From positions 1 through 21,885 of the forward strand of contig MLAK01000665.1 of assembly GCA_001839685.1 (NCBI GenBank): DNA of 21,885 bases, read 5' to 3'. Of the stretch, positions 1-9,800 are shown piece after piece (within the stretch, counting starts at the first letter, position 1; each line of letters opens with the position of its first letter). Position numbers and translations under genes: made by a program. The stretch is from Tritrichomonas foetus (lineage: Eukaryota > Parabasalia > Tritrichomonadida > Tritrichomonadidae). Under the pieces are notes generated by a model. It had not been told where the DNA came from. It saw only the letters and a program-made list of their open reading frames with translations, and made no database searches.

Positions 1-271
1 ATCCTTCACTTATGAGACAAATCCTCACATCACCCCAGCACCCCCTCTAATGCGACTATATACTCTCTTATGAGTGTTACATCAAATGCTTTTGTAGTTC
101 AATTATTGACAATTATATTTATCTAATCAAATCATAATTTCGAATAAATAAACCACTTTATTACGACCAAACTTGAAAAGGATTTCAATGTATAAAGCCT
201 TGTTAGAACAAGTTACTGAATCGATGAAAAAAAAATCATAGGCATGTTGTACTTTAAGTCGTATTTATTGG
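1..271. other. Non-coding left edge
   Basis: No ORF or RNA gene is recognisable here. The first 60 bases contain a short C-rich stretch (CCCC-AGCA-CCCCCT) that stands out from the AT-rich background. The segment lies 3' of the minus-strand LRR-kinase gene and would include its terminator or poly(A) region. Confidence 0.5.
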
Positions 272-2407
272 TTATATGAAAAGATTTAAGTATTCTTCAA
301 CTTCATCATTATCGTACTCTTCACAAAAGAAGGATTCATTCAGTAGTTGGTCAGAATTTGATGAATGAAGTAAAAATTTAACAATTTCATCGAATGTTGG
401 ACGTAATGATGGATCAGAATTCCAAAGTTGATTGAGAAATTGTTTTTGAGTTTCAGTGAAAGGTAAATGTTCAAGTCTGGGTCTTTGACCATCTAAAATT
501 TTTTTCCAGACAATAAACATACTTTCCCCTTCGATTATAGGTTCTGATAAACTCAAAAGTTCATAAACCATGAATGAGAATGAATAAACATCAACTTTAA
601 AATCATATTTTTGTCCGTTTATGATTTCAGGTGCCATAAACATTGGGGTTCCTACATTTGTACTCATTAAACTCATATTATAACTATTTGATGATATTCT
701 TGATAATCCAAAATCACAAATTCTTGGATAATAATTTTCATCTAATAAAACGTTATCACTTTTTAAATCGCGATGAACAATTCCTTTCGAATGTAAAAAT
801 CGCATTCCCAAAGCAATTCCTATGATATTTATATATCTCTTTGTTGTATTCCACAATTTTGGACTTAATCCTTTTCTTTCTTGTTTCAATGTTATATCAA
901 GAGAACCATTTTCAAAATACTCGGTTATGATAACAGGAAATGAATTTCCATCAAAATCGCACATATTGATTCCAACTAAATTCAAAATTGATGGATATAC
1001 AGCTCCCATTAATATTTCGATTTCATTATAGTACTGTTGTTGCTCTTTTTCACTTTCAAGTTTATTTTTGGTAACTTTACAAGCATAGAGTTGCTTAGAA
1101 ATTTTGTGCTCTATTTTTAACACTCTTCCATATGAACCTTCACCAATTGTATCTTTCACGATAAATGTATTTAGATCACAAATAAAATCTCCAACTTTAA
1201 CGTTTTTTTGATTGCTTTCTTTTTTGTTCTCGATTTGCTGGTAAATTCCGTGTTGATTATTGTGACTTTCTGGTTGAGAAGTGTTAGAAGATGTTACTGT
1301 ATTTTCCATTGATGGGGATCCATGAACATTGACAGAAATGTAAGCGCCTTGTTTGGATAAGAATTGTGATAACCCTTGCATAGAATCGCCTATTGGTTGA
1401 TATAAGTCATTCATTGTTTGATCAAATCCTGGATTTAAATTTTGATTCATTTGCTTAATTGAATCTTGGAGATTCTGCATAGCCATATTGATTTGTTGAT
1501 CAATATTTGGATCAGTATGTGGGGGAATAGTGAGCATATTAGCATTAATAGGACTTTGGTGTGCTGCGTTGCGGACCACAATTTTTCTTTTGATTTTCTC
1601 TGGTTGATTATGGAAAACATGTAGAATTTCAGAAGAAATAGAAATACGTTCTAGGTTTCGACAATCATAAAATGTGTATTGATGAATTTGTTGGAGTGAA
1701 GAATTATCTTCGAATTCCAAAGTATTTATCGATGAATTATAAAATGCATAATCACCAATAATTTTTAATGAACTTGGAAATGTAATGTGATGCAAATTGT
1801 TGCACTGATAAAATGCATAACGATGAATACTTTCAAATGTTGAACTTTTTTCAAATTTTATTGTTTTAATGGAAGAATTGTAAAATGCATAAGAATCAAT
1901 ACTTTTGAATGTATTTGGGAAAGTGATACATTCAAGATTTCGGCAATCATAAAAAGCGTAACTTTTAATTTTATTAAATAATGAATTGTTTTCAAAATTG
2001 ATTGTTTTGACTGATGAATCATAGAATGCATAACTTCCAATGACTTGCAAGGATTTTGGAAGTGTTAAATGATGTAAGTTTCGACAATTGTACAGACTGT
2101 AGTCACATAACATTTCAATTGTTGAATCTGATTCAAATTTTAAAGATTTTATTGATGAACATTGTAAACCATAAGCTTTAATCTTTTGAATAGAATTTGA
2201 AATTATGAGCTCATCAACACCTTTAACAGGCTCTATAAATCCTATTTCTGTTACAATAAAGGTCAATTTCTCATTGTTGTGTATCAGAGAAACTTCACGG
2301 GAAATGGCAATGACGTTTGATGACACCAACACTTCTGTAGCACACGCTGTCATAGATTTCTGATAACAAGTATATTTTATTCCATCTTTTTGAACATATG
2401 ATGTCAT
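272..2407 (-). CDS. BspA-like (TpLRR) leucine-rich repeat protein fused to a TKL-type protein kinase
   Basis: Predicted cytosolic Ser/Thr kinase of 711 aa with a protein-binding repeat domain. Residues about 84-256 are alternating 24- and 23-residue TpLRR units (xSYAFYDxx, CxNLxxIxFP), the LRR_5/BspA type greatly expanded in trichomonads. Residues about 270-415 are a polar Gln/Asn-rich linker with a helical stretch. The kinase spans about 418-682: glycine loop GEGSYG, beta3 Lys444 in YACKV, alphaC Glu462, HRDLKSDN at 545-552, DFG 565-567, and APE 592-594 after GTPMFM. All catalytic residues are present, and the VDVYSFSFMVYEL segment is TKL-like. An acidic tail follows. There is no signal peptide or membrane segment, so the LRRs are probably intracellular, unlike most BspA-like surface proteins. 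The start is the first in-frame ATG (2407), but the frame is open 67 nt further upstream without another ATG and no initiator motif is adjacent, so the N-terminus is uncertain. The LRRs probably bind ligand or substrate (inference). Confidence 0.88.
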   Translation of the reverse strand: MTSYVQKDGIKYTCYQKSMTACATEVLVSSNVIAISREVSLIHNNEKLTFIVTEIGFIEPVKGVDELIISNSIQKIKAYGLQCSSIKSLKFESDSTIEMLCDYSLYNCRNLHHLTLPKSLQVIGSYAFYDSSVKTINFENNSLFNKIKSYAFYDCRNLECITFPNTFKSIDSYAFYNSSIKTIKFEKSSTFESIHRYAFYQCNNLHHITFPSSLKIIGDYAFYNSSINTLEFEDNSSLQQIHQYTFYDCRNLERISISSEILHVFHNQPEKIKRKIVVRNAAHQSPINANMLTIPPHTDPNIDQQINMAMQNLQDSIKQMNQNLNPGFDQTMNDLYQPIGDSMQGLSQFLSKQGAYISVNVHGSPSMENTVTSSNTSQPESHNNQHGIYQQIENKKESNQKNVKVGDFICDLNTFIVKDTIGEGSYGRVLKIEHKISKQLYACKVTKNKLESEKEQQQYYNEIEILMGAVYPSILNLVGINMCDFDGNSFPVIITEYFENGSLDITLKQERKGLSPKLWNTTKRYINIIGIALGMRFLHSKGIVHRDLKSDNVLLDENYYPRICDFGLSRISSNSYNMSLMSTNVGTPMFMAPEIINGQKYDFKVDVYSFSFMVYELLSLSEPIIEGESMFIVWKKILDGQRPRLEHLPFTETQKQFLNQLWNSDPSLRPTFDEIVKFLLHSSNSDQLLNESFFCEEYDNDEVEEYLNLFI
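1640..2158 (-). repeat. 141-bp (47-codon) LRR super-repeats inside the LRR-kinase gene
   Basis: The LRR units alternate in a strict 23/24-residue rhythm, so the true period is 47 codons. Three full super-repeats begin at a Cys (CRNLHH, CRNLEC, CNNLHH), preceded by one 24-residue half-unit and followed by a partial CRNLER. Each super-repeat pairs one Cys-starting unit with one SS(I/V)-starting unit ending in YAFY. The similarity is visible at the DNA level, for example in recurring ATAAAATGCATA-type segments on the plus strand. Confidence 0.85.
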
Positions 2408-2476
2408 TCGCAGCAAATCCTTTGTTTTAACTATGGGAATTATTTCATATAACAAGTCTGCATATTCTTGATGTCA

Positions 2477-2813
2477 AAAATAGCAACATGATTTTTCAAA
2501 GTTAATCTAAATAGAATAATTCTGAGTATATTTGGTTCAAAATCTGAGTATATTTGGTTCAAAAATATATGTATTTTTACACTGAGTTAAAGTTTTTATT
2601 CAAAATATAATCAAAGTAGTATAAAGATGTAAATTAATAAAGAAAACACTAGAAGTTGGGTCTTAAGATTTTGAAGCCTTGGTCGCAACAGAGATTTATA
2701 AAATGAGGATTCTTTTTATGAATAAAACGTTAATATTTCTGTTCATTCTAACTAAAAAAAAAGATGTGAATGAAAAAAAATTATACAAAACAATGTGCAT
2801 AAAACAAACTATT
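2477..2813. other. Intergenic spacer with tandem repeat
   Basis: Apart from the 22-bp duplication at 2521-2564, this spacer is AT-rich. It has no coding potential on either strand and no recognisable RNA gene. It should contain the promoter of the LRR-kinase and the 3' end of the next minus-strand gene. Confidence 0.6.
2521..2564. repeat. Perfect 22-bp tandem duplication
   Basis: Two identical adjacent 22-bp copies, each beginning TCTGAGTATATTTGG, occupy 2521-2542 and 2543-2564. They lie 114 bp upstream of the LRR-kinase ATG, in the spacer between two minus-strand genes. The exact identity suggests a recent duplication, by slippage or during repair. A regulatory role is possible but not shown. 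Confidence 0.9.
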
Positions 2814-5012
2814 TTATTCTACATGCAAATTGAATATTCTATTTAAGAAATCGAGCTTATTCACATACATTTCAACTGTAGGTGTACAGAAGTTCTTTTC
2901 TGTATTCATCAGAGAATGCATAAACTTGTTCACAATGAGAAGATAGGCTTTAATATGATCAAATTTTTCTCCCTCAAAAACAAAATCAACAAAATATCGT
3001 GATAGTTCGTCATCATCTTCAAACATTGTCTCTTTGAATGACATTTCAACAATTTCTTGAAGTTCTACAAATGCATTGATTTTTTCACCAATTCCAAAAG
3101 CATCGATTTTATTGGTAAATTCATATTTCAAATGCGAATTAAATAAAGAAATGATTTTATGCACTTCTGTAAAGTAACCCCTTACATTGATACATTCTGA
3201 TTGAACCCAACTCAAAACTTTTCTTTCATGAAAAGTTCCATCATTCACAATTTCATGAATCCTGGAGTCTCTAATCTCATCATTCAAGTTATCTGATGGT
3301 TTAAACTGCTGTCTCATATTATTTCCCGCAGTATTTAGAATTTGAATTTTTGGAAGGATTGAAGAATTTCTTAAGAAGAATTCCAAAGAAATTGGTTCAA
3401 TGATTTCTTCGAAAAGTTCAAACATAACATGATGCATTTTATCTGCGAGCAAGTCTGATTGTTTTTGATCTAAACTATTCTTTAGCATTTTGAAATAACC
3501 ATCAGCAACCTTTAAAACACTTTCATGAATCAAAGAATCTTTATAAAGGGGATAATTTAACATTGTTTCAATTGTACCTAATTGTCCTGGTTTATTCAAT
3601 AAATTTAACATATCTGTAGAGCGTTCAGAAAGTTTCCTCAAGAATTTATCAATAAATAATGAATACTGACGATTCAAGAATTGCTTCGGTGATTCATATT
3701 TTAGAATAACAATTTTATCTACAAATTCACGAATTTTTAACTTTAAGACACTTTGAGTTGCTTTTGCAGTAAGTTGTAACTGTTTCATTCCACCTGAACG
3801 ATCATATAAAAATTGGTGGAATTCTTTATGTTCTTTCAATTTTTCGAGGGTGAGGCCTGATTCGCCTGGTGTTTGTTCAGGTTCTTTAATTTCTGAAACT
3901 GATTTTGGATATCTTTTGATTCTTATGTAAAGCGTGAAAAAATTATCTAGAAAAGAGGAATCATGAATTTCTTTGAAATCCTTTCCAGTTTCATGATAGA
4001 AAAGTGCCAAAATAAGTGAAAAATCTGCAGCACTGATTACGAAGGTGCATCCATCAGTATATGTTATATCTGAAATAGCAGGTGGAACAGTAACAATATC
4101 ATCAACAAAGAGATCTAAAAGTAATTCTGGATTTTCGAAAATTTTTTGGAATTCAAAGTTGTCGAAAATAAATTCGAAATCAACATTTGAATAACAAGTT
4201 GGATTCTTGGGCCCCTTTAATTTTCCAATCACACCAGTGGCATATAAAATTGGTGAGAATTTCCATAATGATATAATTTCATTCACAAAAAGTTTTAAGA
4301 AATATTTAACGGTCGCCATGTCATTTTTTCGACGGAATTCATTTACAATTTTAATGTGATATTCAGTAAAGCAACTAATACAACACTTAAATGATTCAAT
4401 AAATCTTTCTCTTAGTCTCACTCCGTTTTCTAGAATTTTGTCACTTTTGTCATTGTCATTTGAACTTTTTGAATAAAATAAATCACCGTCAGATTGTATT
4501 TCTGTGAAAAAATCACAAAGCAGTCTATCTTGGAATTGGAAGCAATGGCAGAGATAGACCGATAAGAGCTGAGGAGCAAGTGGATCTTTAATGTGGGCTA
4601 ATAGAAAATTGTAACCGCTCATTAAATATTCAGACGAAGTGAAATGGCCAAACATTGAGGGAAACGTTGAGTGGCAGAAAAAGTCTGGAATAAAATAGAA
4701 GTCAGGAAATCCGGTCGCAAAGACATCCGAAATGAAAAAATTCGATTCTTCGATAAATTTGTAATCGACAAAGTACGCTAAAGCCTTTTCGTTGTTCGGA
4801 TCAGACGTTGTGTTTTCTTTGAAAAATGAAAAAAGTAACTCCTGGGGCTTGAATAATCGCGAATACTTAATTCTTAAATTCAGCATATCGTATTGTTTCG
4901 AGAAGAGGCAGTTGTCAAAGAAGGTTTGATCGCCACATTTGAGAAATTTCTGTTTGAGGTTTCCTGGCTCGAAAGCATAAAGCTTTCTCAGCGCAGAGTA
5001 TTTAGGATCCAT
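2814..5012 (-). CDS. Large predicted helical protein of unknown function
   Basis: Encodes 732 aa from the ATG at 5012 (MDPKYSALRKLYAFEPG). The frame continues 32 codons upstream, but only from a TTG, and that extension is AT-driven (Phe/Tyr/Ile), so it is not used. I do not recognise a family. The protein looks soluble: no signal peptide or membrane segment, rich in Phe, Leu, Lys and Asp/Glu, and reading as continuous amphipathic helices. The longest polar break is around residues 370-385 (EPEQTPGESG). The all-helical architecture and size recall RasGAP/VPS9-type regulators or trafficking scaffolds, but I see no arginine finger or other diagnostic motif. The stop overlaps a TAAA, the type of poly(A) signal used in trichomonads. 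It is clearly a real gene, with a long open frame of ordinary composition and no homopolymer runs. Confidence 0.85.
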   Translation of the reverse strand: MDPKYSALRKLYAFEPGNLKQKFLKCGDQTFFDNCLFSKQYDMLNLRIKYSRLFKPQELLFSFFKENTTSDPNNEKALAYFVDYKFIEESNFFISDVFATGFPDFYFIPDFFCHSTFPSMFGHFTSSEYLMSGYNFLLAHIKDPLAPQLLSVYLCHCFQFQDRLLCDFFTEIQSDGDLFYSKSSNDNDKSDKILENGVRLRERFIESFKCCISCFTEYHIKIVNEFRRKNDMATVKYFLKLFVNEIISLWKFSPILYATGVIGKLKGPKNPTCYSNVDFEFIFDNFEFQKIFENPELLLDLFVDDIVTVPPAISDITYTDGCTFVISAADFSLILALFYHETGKDFKEIHDSSFLDNFFTLYIRIKRYPKSVSEIKEPEQTPGESGLTLEKLKEHKEFHQFLYDRSGGMKQLQLTAKATQSVLKLKIREFVDKIVILKYESPKQFLNRQYSLFIDKFLRKLSERSTDMLNLLNKPGQLGTIETMLNYPLYKDSLIHESVLKVADGYFKMLKNSLDQKQSDLLADKMHHVMFELFEEIIEPISLEFFLRNSSILPKIQILNTAGNNMRQQFKPSDNLNDEIRDSRIHEIVNDGTFHERKVLSWVQSECINVRGYFTEVHKIISLFNSHLKYEFTNKIDAFGIGEKINAFVELQEIVEMSFKETMFEDDDELSRYFVDFVFEGEKFDHIKAYLLIVNKFMHSLMNTEKNFCTPTVEMYVNKLDFLNRIFNLHVE

Positions 5013-5464
5013 AATTTTTGACAAAAAAAAATCGACCAAATATATATAGAAAAATTGAGTAACAATATTTTTTTGTGAAATGTTAACAAGGCACTTATAG
5101 TTTTTCAATTAAAATAGAAGGGTCTTTTGGATGGCAGGATTTAAATTTGTTCTCCATGATAAACAAGTGCATCTCAACTTTTCTCAATTTACCTGATAAA
5201 TAAATAACAACTTCCATTGACCAAAATTTTCAAAATTCAGAATTTGATCATATCACAGTTTAGTTTTTTTATTCGAACAGCCAAAATTAAGGACGAAAAA
5301 AATAGTTTGTTAAATTTTGAATTCGAGATGATTTTGAATATGATGAGATTATTTCTACAGAAAAAAATTTAACGCCATTGTTTTTTATTTCAAAGTCATT
5401 TCTGTCTTCATTCAAAATTATCCCGATTTTTGTGATGTGATTTCAGAAACTCATAAGAAAAGAA

Positions 5465-5623
5465 TCAAATATTTAAGCTTTCCCAGCTATCCTGCAGTCT
5501 TTCTTGTAGTCTTTTCTGAATAATTTTCCATTTTGGTCCAATCCCATAGACTGCCAATAATATAATTTCTTCTTCTTCTTTACTAAATATTGTTGTTGTA
5601 AAATCATTGATTAGTTCTGAAAA
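5465..5623 (-). pseudogene. Remnant of a Myb-like DNA-binding repeat
   Basis: An open stretch of 52 codons between two in-frame TGA stops, without an ATG. It encodes FSKEEEEIILLAVYGIGPKW, then KIIQKRLQERLQDSWESL. This matches one Myb/SANT repeat: acidic start of helix 1, the G-x-KW turn, and the third-helix pattern R-x-QDSWESL, where intact Mybs have RxxxQCRxRWxxxL. Trichomonads carry large Myb families, normally with two or three repeats. Here only one is left, with no start, no preceding repeat and a stop directly after it. A functional isolated repeat expressed from a spliced or unusual start cannot be excluded. Confidence 0.5.
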
Positions 5624-5626
5624 TCA

Positions 5627-5842
5627 ATGAGTGGAATTGAGATCATGTTATTGTATGTAGAATTGAGCTTTTATAAAGAAGTTGAGCAAAATATTGTTGT
5701 GAAGTTGAATGAAGTAGAAAAAGTTGAATGCTGCTCACATCATGTAAAAGAATTAAATGAAGTCGACTTCGAAAAGTTACTGAATTGTTTGGAAAGGAAT
5801 GATCCATATTCCTCAAGTTTATTTTGTTATTTATTCAATTAA
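5627..5842 (+). pseudogene. Possible remnant of a short protein gene, family unclear
   Basis: ATG-initiated frame of 71 codons. Its middle part (EKVECCSHHVKELNEVDFEK, then LLNCLERNDPYSSSLF) has the helix-turn-helix rhythm of the BACK-like segment that follows BTB domains in trichomonad BTB/LRR proteins. This is only a resemblance. After the stop, the plus strand continues to read as plausible protein interrupted by TAG/TAA, suggesting a longer ancestral frame. No initiator motif precedes it. It could be a chance ORF. Confidence 0.22.
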
Positions 5843-6465
5843 TGTTAGTGTATAGTCATTGGAATTAGCTGATATTTGTCAAGTTGCTTTTGGAGAATAA
5901 GAATCTTCAATTTTCTTTTTGAGTGATTGTGTGAATTAAAAATATTCATCTCAGGAGTGACTGATTTTAGTTTACCATGGATTGTGGGTCCTGGTAGCAT
6001 TTTTTTTCCCTTGAGAAGTCTAAATTACATCATTCATACTGATGGTGATTGTTGATTTCTATATTACAATTACTATTTGTTGTTTTCGAATTTTGGAAGC
6101 AGTCAAACATATTGCCTCTGTGTATTTATGTTTTTGAAAATAGTCTGCATAATTGATTTACGATTTTCTAGAAGGTATTCAAAGCCTTTTGATATTGAAT
6201 ACTATGAAGTTTTACATGTTTTTAATGAATTCAACATTCAGAAAATCTGAATCGAACTAACATCAATTTAACTTTTAAAAAAGAATAGTAAAATGAACTA
6301 AAATCGTAGGAAAATGATACAACATGATTCATATTATCCATTGTTCCATTTCATTCTTAAATATATAATGAAGAACAAATAAAAATCCCGAATTGAAAGT
6401 AATTTACAATAAAAATTAAAATTTTAAACACTTGAGAAGTATTCATTCTGAAATACTGTTGATTA

Positions 6466-6648
6466 ATGAAAATAATGATTGCAATCAAATTTGATATAAA
6501 CCAATTGAATGGTGAGCTGGTATTCGAAAATATGAAAGGCTCTATAAATCTAATAACAGCCAAAGAGCAAACTAGTATATTCAAAATGAGAGTTGAAACA
6601 AATCAAAAACTCTATCTAAAAATTCTAAACGCCCTTTCACAAAAATAA
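6466..6648 (+). CDS. Small hypothetical ORF (60 aa)
   Basis: ATG-initiated, 60 codons, with a TCATT motif at 6443-6447 whose A is 21 nt upstream, just outside the usual 5-20 nt spacing. The product (containing NQLNGELVFENMKGSINL) is amphipathic without signal peptide, cysteines or a recognised domain. In-frame protein-like sequence continues for about 25 codons after the stop, so it may also be a truncated remnant. The opposite-strand frames here begin with TTG and read like antisense. Confidence 0.2.
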   Translation: MKIMIAIKFDINQLNGELVFENMKGSINLITAKEQTSIFKMRVETNQKLYLKILNALSQK

Positions 6649-6827
6649 AAAAATTATGAACAAAATCATTTAAATGCGGTTTTTTCAAGCCACTACAGTT
6701 GTAACAAAAGGTCAATTCATCTTTGAAACTGAAACTTTTAAAATGAAAATGTTTGAATAAATGGGAAGGCATTATTTGTAATAATAATAAAAAACACTCG
6801 TTTTATATTGTTTATATAATAAAACAT

Positions 6828-9800
6828 TCATGTTCTGAAGGCATTTTTCAATTTTTTAAAGAATGAGGCTGGCTTTTTTTCTTCTTTTTTAACAAAAATA
6901 ACACCAGAATCTGAAGAATGATCATCATCAACACTCAAATCAACAATTTCCCCCTTTGTAACAGTTTTATTTCCCATATTTTGTTCATTCTTGTTGTTAT
7001 TTCTATTTTTTATCTCTTTCCATAATAATTTTTGCTTAGCTAAAAAATCGCTATCAACTGCTAAGTCGTCCATAACCTGATTCAAGTTATTTGTATTAAT
7101 TTTTCTACAAGAATTCTTGCTAATTGCTTCATTTTTACAATAAATTTCATTGTTATTAATTTGGTTGTTTATTTTTTCATCAAGATGACTTTGGTGATCA
7201 TGATTATAAAAGCTGCATTGAGCATAATAATTTTTTTCAGAATTAGTTGGCGGTGGATCTTTATATTCATACATTTCTGGTGAATAAAAAGGAGCTGTTT
7301 TTACAGAATCAGCGAAAGTCATTGGATTATATAAATTTGCTTGATGAGTAGGGACAAAGTCAGGAAACATAGTTTGATGTTGAAATAATTTATTATTTTG
7401 ATTTTTCAAAAAATTTGAAACCTCTCTTGCAAAAGAATTTCCATACAACTTTAGACATCTTTCGGGAACTTCATTGCATTGGTTCATTTTTGATAGTGAA
7501 TCAACTTTTTTCAGCACAATTTCTCTCAATCCTTTTGATGGCATGATGGTAGATGGTTCAAAATGATTTTTGGCGGCAATTTTTCCACGAAGTTCAACAA
7601 GTTTATTAAATAGTTTCAGATCTGTTTGTTTAATTAACCCATCAGGATGGCATTGAATTTCATCATACGTGATGAATTTGGTTTTATAAACATCTTCGAA
7701 TTTAGAACCAGTCATGAAATATTGCATTGATCCATGTTTCAAAAGTTGTAATCTATTTTTCAAAATTTGTTTCGAAGTAAGCATTAATAAAAGTTCATAC
7801 AATACTTCTTCTTTTCCAACAAAATCTTCAATTTGACTCACAGTTTTATGATTTCCATATTTTTCACCAGAATTTTCATCAGCATTATAATTAATGTTAT
7901 TGCTTCGAATTCCTTTTCCATATTCTTTAATTAAATTATCGTTCGATGAAATGATTTGTGAAGATGATCTTCCCATAAAGATTGCTACAATATATCTATT
8001 TGTTGGAAACGGTGCCTTATCTGGCCTTCTTTTAGTTATATCATCAACAATTTGTGCAAGCATAATTGCAGTTTCTGTTCTATCAACAGGAATAGTCGTT
8101 GTTAAACCTAATTCTTTTCTCATGCAGTTATCACAAGTTTCATGACATAATTTATCGTTAAAATTTTCGCCAAAGTATTGTAAAAGTTGAACTCTTCGAC
8201 ATACATGTTTATTTGAACAAAATAAAGCTATTTGATCAAGTAAAGAAAATTCAATCTGTAATCGAAGTTCATCTTTTTCTTCACCTTTGTCTTTATCAAA
8301 ATTCATTAATTTAGCAACACGTGATTTATCACCTATACTATAAAGAAGTAAACAGTATGATCTTAAACCATCTCTTCCTGCTCTTCCACTTTCTTGATAA
8401 TAGGCTTCAATGCTTTTCGGAATTGTATGATGAATGACAAAACGAACATTTGGTTTATCAATTCCCATTCCAAAAGCTAAAGTTGCAACAATAACATTAA
8501 TTTCACCTTCCATCCAAAGCCTTTGAACTTCATGACGATGTGCTGGACTAGCCATTTGAGCATGATAAAATCTTGTGTTCAAACCATTTTCATTTAACCA
8601 AGAACTTAACTTTTCTGTGTCTCCTGTAGACATACAAAATATTAAGCCACAACTATTTTCATAATTATGATCTTTGATGAAATTTAAAATAGTATCATAA
8701 GATTCTCTTTCTTCACCTTTTGCTTTAACTTCATAGATTAAATTAGGTCGATTAAAAGAAGTTTGAAAAGTTTCACATTTTGGTATATTTAATTCATTTT
8801 TAATATCTTTTTTTACCGCTGATGTTGCTGTTGCTGTTAAAGCCATAATTGGGATTCCAATAAAGTCTCTCCGAATGACATCTAGTTGAGAATAGCTAGG
8901 TCGAAAATCGTGACCCCATTGAGAAACACAATGTGCTTCATCAACAACAAATCTTGCTATTAAATTTTTACTATGAACATCAAGTAAAAAGTTTCGTAAA
9001 GTTGAACTAGCAGATAATTTTTCAGGGGTTATAAAAAGAAATAACAGTTCATTTTTGTTAATTAAATCTAATGTTTTTGATGTTTCTCTTGCAGATGTTT
9101 CACCAAGAAGTGCAGCTGCACTTAAATTCATTTCATTGATTGATCGAACTTGATCTTTAATCAATGAAATTAAAGGTGAAATAATAATTGTTAATTTTCG
9201 ATCTACAACGCCAGCAAGTTGATAAATTAAGGATTTTCCACCACCTGTTGGCATTAAAACAAAAACATCTTTTCTTTGTAGAGCTGCTTCAATTGCTGCA
9301 GCTTGACAACCACGAAATTTTTCATGATGAAAAATATTTTTGTTGATTTCTGAAATAATCTGAAGGAGAACAGGATCAACACAATTTTTTTCTTCAGGAA
9401 ATAATTCAAAAACTTCGGTGGATTCATCGATTGCTGGCTGGTCATATTTATTTTTTCTTATTGGAACAACACCAGCATAAGAAATAGGTAATATCGCAGA
9501 ATTTTCATTTTCTTTCACTTCCGGATTTTCATTATTGTTAATGTTGTTTAGAATGTTATTGATTTTGTTTTCATTATTGAATTTAATTTCACTTGTTTGG
9601 TTATGATAAAATTCCCCAAGTTGATCTTTTTTTACTTGAAAATTGTTTTCATCTTTTAAAGTTTTTGATTTTGAACCTGAATAAATATCTTCTATTTTAT
9701 GTTGGATGATTCTTCGAATTTCACGGAGATGAATAATGTCAGGGTGTTCAGGATCAGCTTTCATCAATTCAACTATTTTATTAGAGATCTTACATAAATC

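Larger units (their letters stand above)
5013..6827. other. Gene-poor stretch with coding debris
   Basis: No intact gene of convincing length lies in these 1.8 kb, but several short frames read like protein. They are a Myb-like repeat (5465-5623, minus); a 51-codon frame without ATG at 5287-5442, minus, containing NDFEIKNNGVKFF; a 71-codon ATG frame at 5627-5842, plus; and a 60-codon ATG frame at 6466-6648, plus. After 5842 the plus strand still reads in a protein-like way (SLELADICQVAFGE near 5860-5905), interrupted by stops. The simplest reading is a graveyard of decayed multigene-family members. Confidence 0.45.

Noticed and set aside
2533..2570. GGTTCAAA words resembling a tRNA B box
   Set aside because: They are part of the 22-bp duplication; no A box, acceptor stem or cloverleaf can be drawn.
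6357..6772. Minus-strand hydrophobic frames (6357-6584 and 6581-6772)
   Set aside because: The first starts with TTG and is Ile/Phe-rich as antisense AT DNA usually is; the second lacks an initiator, overlaps the plus-strand frame and has no recognisable domain.
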